A stretch of 64,000 nucleotides of DNA from Methanobrevibacter arboriphilus JCM 13429 = DSM 1125 (GTDB lineage: Archaea > Methanobacteriota > Methanobacteria > Methanobacteriales > Methanobacteriaceae). Both the position numbers and the translations under genes were made by a program. This document shows, piece by piece, positions 50,523-59,727 of the stretch; within the stretch, counting starts at the first letter, position 1; the number at the start of each line of letters is the position of its first letter. The stretch lies in the NCBI RefSeq assembly GCF_002072215.1, contig NZ_JXMW01000001.1, positions 62,001 through 126,000 on the forward strand, in the 5' to 3' direction. A model generated the notes under the pieces. It saw only the letters and a program-made list of their open reading frames with translations, ran no database searches and was not told where the DNA came from.

Positions 50523-50813
50523 CTATTTTTTCTTATTTATCATTTCATTAATGGAATCAGCCATAGCATGGCCTTCAACAATAATTTCAGTATCATCAAT
50601 TCCATCAACAGACAAAGCTTGAGCTTTTGCATCTGCAGCCATACGAGCTACACTCATACATCCAGGATTAGTAGGTTTTATTGTAATTTTAGCAGTTGAA
50701 CCATCAATATCAATATTCTGTACAATGCCCATTTCTACAATACTTACTCCCATGTGTGGATCATTTACTTTAGAAACAGCCTCTCTTACTTTATTTGTTA
50801 AATCTTCTGACAT
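50523..50813 (-). CDS. Iron-sulfur assembly factor of the MIP18/PaaD (DUF59) family
   Basis: A 96-residue DUF59 protein: VNDPHMGVSIVEMGIVQNI, then PTNPGCMSVARMAADAK with the conserved Cys. The family takes part in Fe-S cluster loading of target proteins. ATG 50813 has GTGAGG upstream; the frame opens further to 50852 but lacks a site there. Confidence 0.9.
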   Translation of the reverse strand: MSEDLTNKVREAVSKVNDPHMGVSIVEMGIVQNIDIDGSTAKITIKPTNPGCMSVARMAADAKAQALSVDGIDDTEIIVEGHAMADSINEMINKKK

Positions 50814-51317
50814 ATTATTCCTCACTCTTATATATTTAAGTATTATACTCACTAATGAGTTTATAATAATTCATTTTAATTTAATTGAATTAATTATAAT
50901 AATTTTAGTTATTTTTATATTTAAGTTATTTTGTTTTTAAATTTCATACAAAAATAATCATATCAACTTTTTGTTTTAGTTATATTTATAGATAGCTATT
51001 TTATTCTAATATAAAAATAAATTTAATAAAATATAAAATTTATTAAAATAATATAAAAAAGGAAAAATAAACCCTATAAATCTCAATAATACATAAATAT
51101 TGATTTATATCTAAAATGAAAAATTAAATATAATAAAAAAATAAAATAACATGACGAACTGTTAAATTAAGATAATTTGAAATAAATATAACTAATAAAA
51201 AAATAAATTATAAAAAATAAATTATAAAAAAGATAAATTATAAAAACAAGCCAAAAAATAATTTAAAAAATAATCAAAACCAAAATTATTAAGAGATTAT
51301 TAATAATTAATAAAAAA
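50814..51317. other. Intergenic region, no gene
   Basis: AT-rich spacer of 500 bp; no feature seen. Confidence 0.5.
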
Positions 51318-52226
51318 TTATTTTTTTCTATCTTTAACTTTAACAGCAACTCCATTACCAGATTCTTCCATTTCTTTACCAGTTAAAACAGCCTTTCCAA
51401 CACCAACAACTTCATCATCCTTAATAATTACAACTTCATCATTAGGAATAATATTATTATCAGCTTTTTCAATACCTGGAGAAAATAAAGTGTTTGTTTT
51501 TAATTCAAAATCAATTTCTATAATATTAATGCCTAAATCATGTAATAATTCCCCTCCAGGAAGTCTTAAAGAATAAAATCCAGTATCCTTATTTAAAAGA
51601 GCTATTTGTTTACTTTCAGTGAAAATTCTCCTATGATACATCCCTTTAGCTATAGTATTATCAGAAATAAAATTCTTTCCATCAGCCCCAAATTGATAAA
51701 TAGCTATTGAACGAAGCTCATTAATAAGCCTATCACGACCTTTAACTTTTTTATAATTTTTTAATTCAGTTCTTAGATTATAAATCGAATCATTGGAAGT
51801 TGGTCTACCTTCTTTTGCAGTATAAATAACATCCTCTAAATATTCCTTACATACTTCTTCATAACCTCCAGAAACATTAGCAATTACATTTTTATCCTTA
51901 ACATAATCTTTAAGAAGCTCTCCAGCTAATTTTTTCTCTTCAAAACTCCAATCTCCAGAAACTGTAACATCGTAAGAATTTATAGGGAATGTATTTTCCA
52001 TCTCACGAGGACAAATACCAAATGGAGATGTTAAAATAACTTCCTGATATCCTTTTGTAGCTCTTCTAAATTTTTGATGAGATTTAGAATTTGAATAAGG
52101 TTTTTTCATACTACAAGGAAGAATAACAACTACCTCACCAATAGGATTCATTAATTCCATTCTTTCTCGCCATCTATGAACTTCTGGACGATATAAAGAT
52201 TCTTCACTAGAACATATCACTTTCAT
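51318..52226 (-). CDS. arcS: Archaeosine synthase ArcS, short form
   Basis: A 302-residue protein with the ArcS signature PCSMKKPYSNSKSH (PC-x3-KPY-x2-S-x2-H), the DUF5591 core and a C-terminal PUA domain (NNIIPNDEVVIIKDDEVVGVGKAV). ArcS changes the 7-cyano group of preQ0 at tRNA position 15 to archaeosine by adding an amine. It lacks the N-terminal TGT-like domain of the long ArcS found in many euryarchaea, so it is a compact form or only the core subunit. Confidence 0.85.
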   Translation of the reverse strand: MKVICSSEESLYRPEVHRWRERMELMNPIGEVVVILPCSMKKPYSNSKSHQKFRRATKGYQEVILTSPFGICPREMENTFPINSYDVTVSGDWSFEEKKLAGELLKDYVKDKNVIANVSGGYEEVCKEYLEDVIYTAKEGRPTSNDSIYNLRTELKNYKKVKGRDRLINELRSIAIYQFGADGKNFISDNTIAKGMYHRRIFTESKQIALLNKDTGFYSLRLPGGELLHDLGINIIEIDFELKTNTLFSPGIEKADNNIIPNDEVVIIKDDEVVGVGKAVLTGKEMEESGNGVAVKVKDRKK

Positions 52227-52426
52227 AATATTAATTCCATTAGCTTAATATTAAGTTTTTTGGGTAATTTTTGAATAATTTTTTTAGTTATTTTTGAGTA
52301 AATTTTTGAATAAATTTTTGACTACTTTTTTAATAGTTTTTAGTTTTTTGAGTTGTTTATAATTAGAATTAAATAATAATTATATTTTGAAAATTATTTT
52401 TTGTATTTTAAAAATTATATTTTAAA

Positions 52427-54238
52427 TCAATCATAAGTATTAGGATCTGTTTCAATATCAACAATGACTGGCTCATCAACAGCAAATGCAGTTTCTATAG
52501 CCATTTTAAGCTCTTGAGAAGTGTTTGCTTTAAGACCAATACCTCCACAGCTTTCTGCAAATTCTGCAAAATCACAATTATGTAAATGAGTATTCCAATT
52601 AGTATAATCTTCATTTTCTTGCTCAGCCATTATCATTCCAAGCTCATGGTTATTAAAAATAAATACTTTTATAGGTAATTTATATTTAACAGCTGTTAAA
52701 AAGTCACCCATAACCATTGCAAAGCCACCATCTCCAGATATACATATAACCTCTTTTCCAGGGTTAATTATCTGACTAACAAGGGCTGCAGGGAGTCCGA
52801 ATCCCATGGTAGCTAAATATCCAGACATGACAATTTTTTGAGTATTTTTCATTGGAAAGTTTCTTCCAACTCTCCAACCATTTTCCCCAACATCAATAGC
52901 TATTATAGCATCATCAGCAACATAATTAGACAACTCTTTCAATATAAATGGGAATTTAAGAGGAACTTTAGTAGGATCTTCTTCATTTTCCAATATCTCA
53001 TTCCATTGTTTCTTTAATTTAGCAATTTCATCTAAATATTCTTCTTTGTTTGATTTTTTAACTTTTTTTAATATTTTTGGAACAATTTCCCCACTATTAC
53101 CCATAATATTTAAATCAATAGGATGTTTTTTACCAATTACAAGAGGATCAATATCAATTTGTATAGCTGGCCTATTTGGAAGATTTGTATTATTTGAACA
53201 TGAACAACCAATTATTATAAGTAAATCAGAGCTATCAGTGAGTTCTCCAGCTGTTAAAGATCCAATTCCGCCATGGCCTCCAACATGAAGAAAATAATTA
53301 TCATCAACAATTCCTTTACCTCTAAATGAAGTTACAATTGGTGCAGATATCTTTTGAGAAAGTTCTTTAATGTCTTCCTTATTTTCAAGAGCACCAGCAC
53401 CTGCAACAATAACTGGACGTTTTGAGTTATTTATCATACTAACTGCCTGATCAATTACATTTTCGGAGGCAGTAGCTGATATAGTAGCTATTTTACCCTC
53501 AATAGGAATAATTTCATCATCACACTTTTCTTTTTGAATATCAACAGAAATTGAAAGATGAGAAACTCCTTTTTCTATTAGTGCATGACGAATAGCTAGA
53601 GTAGTTAAACGAGTGACCTCATCAGAATGATTTATAGTCTTATTAAAAACAGCAAAGGTTTCAAAAAATTCATGCTGATTGATTTCCTGAAATGCCTTTG
53701 TACCAATAAGTTTTCTTTGAACATGCCCAGTAATTACAAGTACAGGAGATTTATCGAGAGTTGCATCATAAAGTCCAGTAGCTAAGTTAGTTGCACCAGG
53801 ACCAGCAATTGTAAGACAAGCTGCAATGTTACCAGTTAATTTTCCATAAGCTGAAGCCATCATGGCAGCAGTCTGTTCATGACGAACTTGAAAATATTCA
53901 ATATCTTTATTTTTACGAACTGCCTCAACAACACCAAGAGAAGAAGTTCCAGGAATTCCAAAAACGTATTTAATTCCCCATGCTACCATCTGTTCAATCA
54001 TCACATCTGGAGCCGTTTTAAATGAATCTTCATCAGCCATATTATTTTCCACAGTTTTATTATTTTTATTAAAATCCATATTCTTGTTTTTAATATCCTT
54101 TTCTTTTATTTCAATAAACATATCTTTACTGGTATTGCAAACAGGACATTTCCAAGATTTAGGAAGTTTTTCAAATGCCATATTTTCTTTTAATTCATCA
54201 AAAAAATAGTTACATACTTTACACCGGTACTTAAACAT
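52427..54238 (-). CDS. Rubredoxin-fused TPP enzyme (acetolactate synthase/PoxB-like)
   Basis: A 603-residue protein. Residues 1-45 form a rubredoxin (YRCKVCNYFF, then SWKCPVCNTSKDMF; Cys6, 9, 31, 34). A linker with Asn/Lys/Asp follows and then three ThDP-family domains: PYR with catalytic Glu (QVRHEQTAAMMAS), a central domain, and the PP domain with GDGGFAMVMGDF and NN for ThDP-Mg. Overall nearest to pyruvate oxidase or acetolactate synthase types. A rubredoxin on a ThDP enzyme suggests electron transfer to or from iron during 2-oxoacid oxidation; the substrate is unproven. AGAAGGGATAAG before the ATG. Confidence 0.85.
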   Translation of the reverse strand: MFKYRCKVCNYFFDELKENMAFEKLPKSWKCPVCNTSKDMFIEIKEKDIKNKNMDFNKNNKTVENNMADEDSFKTAPDVMIEQMVAWGIKYVFGIPGTSSLGVVEAVRKNKDIEYFQVRHEQTAAMMASAYGKLTGNIAACLTIAGPGATNLATGLYDATLDKSPVLVITGHVQRKLIGTKAFQEINQHEFFETFAVFNKTINHSDEVTRLTTLAIRHALIEKGVSHLSISVDIQKEKCDDEIIPIEGKIATISATASENVIDQAVSMINNSKRPVIVAGAGALENKEDIKELSQKISAPIVTSFRGKGIVDDNYFLHVGGHGGIGSLTAGELTDSSDLLIIIGCSCSNNTNLPNRPAIQIDIDPLVIGKKHPIDLNIMGNSGEIVPKILKKVKKSNKEEYLDEIAKLKKQWNEILENEEDPTKVPLKFPFILKELSNYVADDAIIAIDVGENGWRVGRNFPMKNTQKIVMSGYLATMGFGLPAALVSQIINPGKEVICISGDGGFAMVMGDFLTAVKYKLPIKVFIFNNHELGMIMAEQENEDYTNWNTHLHNCDFAEFAESCGGIGLKANTSQELKMAIETAFAVDEPVIVDIETDPNTYD

Positions 54239-54610
54239 CTTATCCCTTCTTTAAAAAGTATTTTCGCATCTATTGACCTATAATTTTATAATAATATGTT
54301 TTTTATTTTATTTAAATTCTTTTAAATTATAATTATTAAATAAGAAATATAAAATACTGTAAAAATAATAAAAAATAATAAAAAATATTATAAAAATAAT
54401 AAAGTAAAAAAATTATAAAAATATTGAAAATAATAAAAAATATTATAAAAATAATAAAAATAAAGTAAAAAATAGTAAAAGATTAAAATATTTAAAAATA
54501 TAAAAATATTTAAAAAATTTAAATAAAATTTAAAAAAAATTTAAAAATAAAAAGGTAAAAATGAAGAACAAAAGTGAAAAATAAAAAGTATAAGAATAAA
54601 ATAAGATATT
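54239..54610. other. Intergenic region, low complexity
   Basis: AAAATAATAAAAAT-type repeats; no gene seen. Confidence 0.5.
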
Positions 54611-54874
54611 CTATTTGTCAGCTAAGGCTTGAAGTTCCTTATCTTCTTCATCAAGAATTTCTAAAAGTTCATCCCAGGCTTCTAAAGATTCTTTAGCTGC
54701 TTGATCATCCAAAACTTCAATAGCATAACCTGCATGAACAAGAACATATTTTCCTTCTTCAATTTCATCAACAAGGTCTAATTTTACTTGTTGTTTAACT
54801 CCACCAAAATCAACAAATCCTATTTTTTCCTCTTGATTAATCTCAACAATTTGTGCTGGTGCTGCAATACACAT
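54611..54874 (-). CDS. hypC: HypC/HupF hydrogenase maturation chaperone
   Basis: An 87-residue HypC with the essential N-terminal MCIAAPAQI (Cys2) and an OB-like fold (GFVDFGGVKQQVKLDLV, KYVLVHAGYAIEVLD). It carries the Fe(CN)2CO group with HypD to the large subunit of NiFe hydrogenases. AGAGAGGGATACT precedes the ATG. The other hyp genes are not here. Confidence 0.95.
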   Translation of the reverse strand: MCIAAPAQIVEINQEEKIGFVDFGGVKQQVKLDLVDEIEEGKYVLVHAGYAIEVLDDQAAKESLEAWDELLEILDEEDKELQALADK

Positions 54875-55396
54875 ATAGTATCCCTCTCTTTAATAATTAA
54901 ATAATAACATGCAAAAACTTAAAAATAAATATTCATAAATTAAATAACTTAATAAAAAATACTTAGTAGATAATACTTAGTCTTAATAAAAAATACTTAG
55001 TAACATATTACAAGTATAATATTACAAATAAGGATTATAAATATTTTAATAAAAATTTGAATTTCAAGTTATATAAAATTATGTAATTTACTATTAAATT
55101 ATTATTAAATAATAATATAAAAAATAATTATATGAAAAAATAATATATAAAAAAGACTTATATTATGAAAATTATATTTAATTATAAAAAATCCATAAAT
55201 AGTATATAAATTGCTTTGTAGAATTCTTTGTAAAAAATATAGAATATAAAATATCTAATATTTAAATCAAAGATCTATAAAAACAGGAAAAAGTTAAAAA
55301 AGCAAAGCAAAATAATTTTAAAATAAAAAATTAAAATAATGAACTAAAATGAAAAATTAAAATAATAAATTAAAAACGATATAAGAGCTGAATATA
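54875..55396. other. Intergenic region, no gene
   Basis: AT-rich. A 12-base partial match to the mobile-element ends (GCTTTGTAGAAT) occurs near 55213 without a partner, so no element is called. Confidence 0.45.
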
Positions 55397-56827
55397 ATGA
55401 AAAATATTATAATCGGGGCTGGACCTGCAGGAAGACTAGCAGGATTAGAATTAGGAAGATTAGGAGAAGAGGTTATTCTTATTGAAAAGAATAAACTAGG
55501 AGGAACATGTTTAAATGAAGGATGTATGGTAGTTTGTGCATTAACAGATATAGCCAGATTTTTAAACGACTCCACTCATTATAAAAGTTTAAGCTTAATA
55601 AGAGGAGATATTGAGTTCTCATATGAAGAAATTGTAAAAAAAATTAAAAAAACTCAAGAAATAATCCATAAAATTGATCATGCTGAAAACACTTCAAACA
55701 ATAATGAAATCATATATGGAGAAGCTGAAATTAACGATAATGAAGTTAAAGTAAATGGAGAGAGCTTTAATTATAAAAATTTACTAGTTGCAACTGGTGC
55801 AAATCCTCATATTCCCAATATTAAAGGCGTTGAATATAGTATCAATAATAAAGATATACTTAAACTCAAAAAAGTTCCTGAAAGATTAAACATTTTAGGT
55901 GGAAGCATAATAGCTGCTGAAATTTCGAATATTTATTCCTCATTAGGAAGTGAAGTTAATGTAATAGCTCGATCTGAATTTTTAAAAGAATTAGATCCAG
56001 AAATAAAAGAATATGTAGTTAAAAAATTACTTAAAAATGTTAAAATTCATGAAAAAACAGAACCTCTAGAAATTCAAAAAAATAAAACCATTGCAAAAAA
56101 TAAAGATGAAAAAATAATAGAAATTGAAGGTTTGACATTTTTAGCTACTGGAAGATCCCCAAATTCAAAAATATTAAAGAATATCCTAGAATCAAGTCAA
56201 TTTGATAGAAAAGGAGCAATAAAAGTTAATGAGATGATGCAAACCAATGTGAAAAATATTTATGCGGCAGGAGATGTTATTGGAGGACTTAATTTAACAC
56301 CAGTAGCCAGAATGCAAGGAATTTTAGCAGCTAGAAACATGGCAGGTTATTTTAACAAAATAGATTACAATTGTATTCCTCAATCTATACGTTTAGAAAT
56401 GGATGTTAGTTTTGTAAAAAACATAGAATATAAAAACAGTAAAATCAACACTAAAAATAATACTAATAATCCTAATAATACTAATAATACTAATAATATT
56501 AATAATATTAATAATAATATTGATAATAACACTAATAATGTTTATGTTAATAACAACGAAAAACTCAATGAAGTTTTAGTTCCAGGTTCAGCAGGCCCTA
56601 GAGCATTTTGGAAAGTTTTAACAAACGAAACTGGAATGACAAAAGCTTCTTTTAATTCAGAAAAAGGATTATTAGAATCAATTACTGCAATTTCTCCCTC
56701 ATCTGTAAATGATATAGCATACTTATCCTATTTAATGAGAATAGGTGAAAACATAGAAAATTTTGATGAATTCATTGAAATACATCCTTCAACCGATGTA
56801 TTTTTCCAAATTATGAAATATATATAA
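55397..56827 (+). CDS. FAD disulfide oxidoreductase (dihydrolipoamide dehydrogenase-like)
   Basis: A 476-residue class I pyridine nucleotide-disulfide oxidoreductase. FAD-binding IIGAGPAGRLAG at the N-terminus, the redox pair CLNEGC (Cys38, Cys43), an NAD-binding GGSIIAAEIS and a second FAD motif IYAAGDVIGG; the C-terminal dimer domain follows. It carries an Asn/Thr-rich insert (about residues 352-393) between the FAD and dimer domains. Without lipoyl genes around, its substrate is open. Confidence 0.88.
   Translation: MKNIIIGAGPAGRLAGLELGRLGEEVILIEKNKLGGTCLNEGCMVVCALTDIARFLNDSTHYKSLSLIRGDIEFSYEEIVKKIKKTQEIIHKIDHAENTSNNNEIIYGEAEINDNEVKVNGESFNYKNLLVATGANPHIPNIKGVEYSINNKDILKLKKVPERLNILGGSIIAAEISNIYSSLGSEVNVIARSEFLKELDPEIKEYVVKKLLKNVKIHEKTEPLEIQKNKTIAKNKDEKIIEIEGLTFLATGRSPNSKILKNILESSQFDRKGAIKVNEMMQTNVKNIYAAGDVIGGLNLTPVARMQGILAARNMAGYFNKIDYNCIPQSIRLEMDVSFVKNIEYKNSKINTKNNTNNPNNTNNTNNINNINNNIDNNTNNVYVNNNEKLNEVLVPGSAGPRAFWKVLTNETGMTKASFNSEKGLLESITAISPSSVNDIAYLSYLMRIGENIENFDEFIEIHPSTDVFFQIMKYI
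56445..56560 (+). repeat. AAT/ACT triplet repeat within the oxidoreductase
   Basis: In-frame AAT, ACT and ATT triplets (NNTNNTNNINNINNN) form a microsatellite of about 110 bp coding the Asn-rich insert. Length changes in steps of three keep the gene open. Confidence 0.85.
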
Positions 56828-56892
56828 ATATTTTTCAGATAATGAAATATTATGTAAATTATAAAAGATTTTAGAATAAAAGAGATGTTGTA

Positions 56893-57489
56893 ATGATAAA
56901 AAAATTTGAAGAAGTTACAGATTTTCATGGACATATGTGTCCAGGGTCAGCTATTGGATACAAAGCCGCAAAAATAGCTGCTGAAAAGTTGAATATTGGT
57001 TTATCTAAAGATGAAGAAATATTAGCTATTGTTGAAAATGATAGCTGTGCTGTAGACTCAATTCAGGTAGTTTTAAGTTGTACATTTGGTAAGGGAAATT
57101 TAATATTTAAAGATTATGGTAAAGGAGTTTACACTATAATTGATAGAAAAACAGATAAATCTATTAGACTATCAATGAAAGAATCATTTAATCCAATGAA
57201 AATAAATCCTAAATTTACAGAATTAAAAGGAAAAGAAAGAAATCAAACTATAACAAATGAAGAAAAAAAGTTACTCCAAAAATTAACATCAGAAATATGT
57301 GATTATATAATAAATATGCCTGATGAAGATATATTTTCTATAGAGGAAGTTGAAATAGATATTCCTGAAAAAGCTAATATTTATGAAACATTAATATGTG
57401 ATGAATGTGGAGAAACGACTAGTAAACATAGAATAAAAGATTATGATAAAAAAAATTTATGTATTCCTTGTTATAACAATTTTTTTTAA
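56893..57489 (+). CDS. fmdE: FmdE family protein with zinc ribbon
   Basis: A 198-residue FmdE/Tra domain protein: VTDFHGHMCPGSAIGYKAA (His12, His14, Cys16) at the start, a helical middle, and a C-terminal zinc ribbon (LICDECGE, NLCIPCYNNFF). The family is associated with molybdenum formylmethanofuran dehydrogenase operons, though FmdE itself is not a proven subunit. AGAGATGTTGTA precedes the ATG. It follows the FAD oxidoreductase by 65 bp on the same strand. Confidence 0.88.
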   Translation: MIKKFEEVTDFHGHMCPGSAIGYKAAKIAAEKLNIGLSKDEEILAIVENDSCAVDSIQVVLSCTFGKGNLIFKDYGKGVYTIIDRKTDKSIRLSMKESFNPMKINPKFTELKGKERNQTITNEEKKLLQKLTSEICDYIINMPDEDIFSIEEVEIDIPEKANIYETLICDECGETTSKHRIKDYDKKNLCIPCYNNFF

Positions 57490-57603
57490 AAAAAAATAAG
57501 AAAAATTAAGAAGTTATTAAGAAATTATTAAAAAATTATTTAAAAGTTTGTTTAAAAAATTATTTATAAAAATTATTTATAATTACTCATGTTCAATTTA
57601 TTT

Positions 57604-58761
57604 TTATTTATTATTAGTTCCTTTATTAGTTCTTTTAACAGTTTTTTTTATTAATTTTTTATTAGCTTCCTTAATAACTATTTCAGCTATTTTTTCACCA
57701 GATGAAAGTACTTCTTTACTATATTTTTTTGAATTAGACTTAATTTCATCTAAATCAAGTAAAGCTTCTTCGATTTTATTATTCAAATTATCAATATCCG
57801 CTTCAATTACAGCTCCAGGGAAAATTCCTGCCATATTGTGGTATCTACCATATTTAACCCTTGTTAAAGCTATTGCAGGAAGTTCACAAGCCATAGCCTC
57901 TTGAATCATAACTCCATCATCTGTTAAAACAGCCAAATCAATTAGTTCATAAAGATCCCTTATCCAAGTAATATAACCTAAATTAATAACTTTTTTATTG
58001 TTGATTAAATCTAGATAGTCTTCTTCTAAAGGAATTCCAACTAATAATAAATTATATCTTTCAGATAAATCAGATAATTCTAAATTACTTGCATTAGCTA
58101 CTGCTTTAGCCATCATTTCAAATAAAGAAGACCCAGAAGAAAATAGTATACTAGGCTTATTTTCATCAAAAAGATCTTCTAATTTCAGATTTTTTCCTTC
58201 GATAGATTTTTTTATAGATTTTTTTATTTCATCTAATGCTTTATCCTTATCTCCCTTTGTTAAACCAGGAGTTAATGGGAAAAATGATTTAAATACATTT
58301 TCAGGAATATTATTTGACCTAAATAATTGAGCTTCAGGAAGAACTATACAAGTATTTAATTTTGTACAAACTTTTGTATCAGTTGGAGTATCAATAATAC
58401 CAACTGCTGGAACATTAGCTAATTTAGATGCTATACATCCTACAACAGCCCCTCCACCAATAATACCTACCACTACATCGACTTTAAGTTTTTTTATTAA
58501 ATTTCTTGTTTCAAAAGCTGCTTTTATTGTCCTAAAACCTGCCTTAGCTGTAGCTATTTTTGTAGCAGCATGTCCTCCTGCTTGTGGAACGCTAACTTTA
58601 TGCCATGTATAACCATTATTTTTAAAAAGTAAACCTGGAGCATTTTTATCAAGTGCAAGTTCACATTGAATACCTTTTTTTTCTAAAGAACGAGCAATAT
58701 TTAATGCATTAACTGCATCTCCCCCCATTCCCCTACCAGTTATAACCAATAAAGCTTTCAT
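57604..58761 (-). CDS. MurG-like GT28-type glycosyltransferase
   Basis: A 385-residue GT-B protein with the N-terminal glycine-rich MKALLVITGRGMGGDAVNAL and a C-terminal UDP-sugar domain (TDDGVMIQEAMACELPAIAL). It resembles MurG/UDP-N-acetylglucosamine transferases; in pseudomurein-making methanogens the analogous step adds the amino sugar to the lipid-linked precursor. Basic tail KKTVKRTNKGTNNK. Start ATG 58761 with GAGTGA upstream; a GTG at 58773 is in frame. Confidence 0.82.
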   Translation of the reverse strand: MKALLVITGRGMGGDAVNALNIARSLEKKGIQCELALDKNAPGLLFKNNGYTWHKVSVPQAGGHAATKIATAKAGFRTIKAAFETRNLIKKLKVDVVVGIIGGGAVVGCIASKLANVPAVGIIDTPTDTKVCTKLNTCIVLPEAQLFRSNNIPENVFKSFFPLTPGLTKGDKDKALDEIKKSIKKSIEGKNLKLEDLFDENKPSILFSSGSSLFEMMAKAVANASNLELSDLSERYNLLLVGIPLEEDYLDLINNKKVINLGYITWIRDLYELIDLAVLTDDGVMIQEAMACELPAIALTRVKYGRYHNMAGIFPGAVIEADIDNLNNKIEEALLDLDEIKSNSKKYSKEVLSSGEKIAEIVIKEANKKLIKKTVKRTNKGTNNK

Positions 58762-58903
58762 AATATCATTCACTCAAAATATTAAAAACTAAAAAATTAA
58801 ACTATTAAAAATTAACTAATAACTATTAAAACTTAAATAATATAAATTTAATTAATGCTTTCTATTCCAATTAATTTTCTTCTTATTAAAATAAGGATTT
58901 TTA

Positions 58904-59452
58904 TTATCTAATCCAATTTACAACATTTTCATTTCTATTTGGATTTCCTTGTTTTTTCACATCTTTATATCCTAAAGTAACACCATACAATGGAACATAA
59001 CCATCAGGAATTTTAAGTTTAGTTGAACTTTCTGGGTCTTGGAAATATGCTTTAATTAAGCCTATCCAACAAGATCCAATATCTAATCCTTCAGCTGCAA
59101 GAAGAATATTTTCAATAGCTGCACTACAATCTGCCTTAATATCACTAGCAGATTCGTTTCCTGAGATTATAATAACTGTAGGGGCATTATGAAGTATATT
59201 TTTTCCACTATTAGCTATTGATTCTAAAAATTTATCACCAGAAGAAGCCATATTTTTAATCCCAATATCATTCATCTCTTTAAGGAGTTTTCGGTCTTGA
59301 ATAACTGTAAAATGCCAAGGCTCTTCCCCTCTTGCAGTAGGAGCCATAAAACCTGCATTAATTATTTTTTCAATTTCTTCATCTTTTAATTGCTCTTTTT
59401 TATAAGATCTTATACTTCTACGACCATTAATTACATCAAAAACATCCTTCAT
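58904..59452 (-). CDS. Nitroreductase family FMN protein
   Basis: A 182-residue nitroreductase-fold protein (GRRSIRSYKKEQ, PTARGEEPWHFTVI, GLDIGSCWIG). It uses FMN with NAD(P)H or ferredoxin; substrates vary widely. Start at ATG 59452 after AAGGTGA; the frame is open to 59467. It lies between the MurG-like and MraY-like genes, all on the minus strand. Confidence 0.87.
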   Translation of the reverse strand: MKDVFDVINGRRSIRSYKKEQLKDEEIEKIINAGFMAPTARGEEPWHFTVIQDRKLLKEMNDIGIKNMASSGDKFLESIANSGKNILHNAPTVIIISGNESASDIKADCSAAIENILLAAEGLDIGSCWIGLIKAYFQDPESSTKLKIPDGYVPLYGVTLGYKDVKKQGNPNRNENVVNWIR

Positions 59453-59727
59453 AAAATTCACCTTCATATTAATAATAAATACTAAAATATTTAGTTAATA
59501 GCTAATGATAAAATAATATTTAGTTAATATCTAATGATAAAATTATTATTAGATAATTAATTTGTCATAATATGACTTTTTATTATACAGAATTATATTA
59601 TATAGAACCAATATTATATGATCATTTTAAAATCATTTTTATATATGATGTTTATAAATAAAAACTAATAAGTTTATTGATACAATAATAGAATATTGAT
59701 AAAAATAATAAAAATATATTTTTAAGG

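Noticed and set aside
55209-55226. Third copy of the mobile-element end (GCTTTGTAGAATTC)
   Set aside because: Only about 12 of 16 bases match and no opposite end lies nearby.
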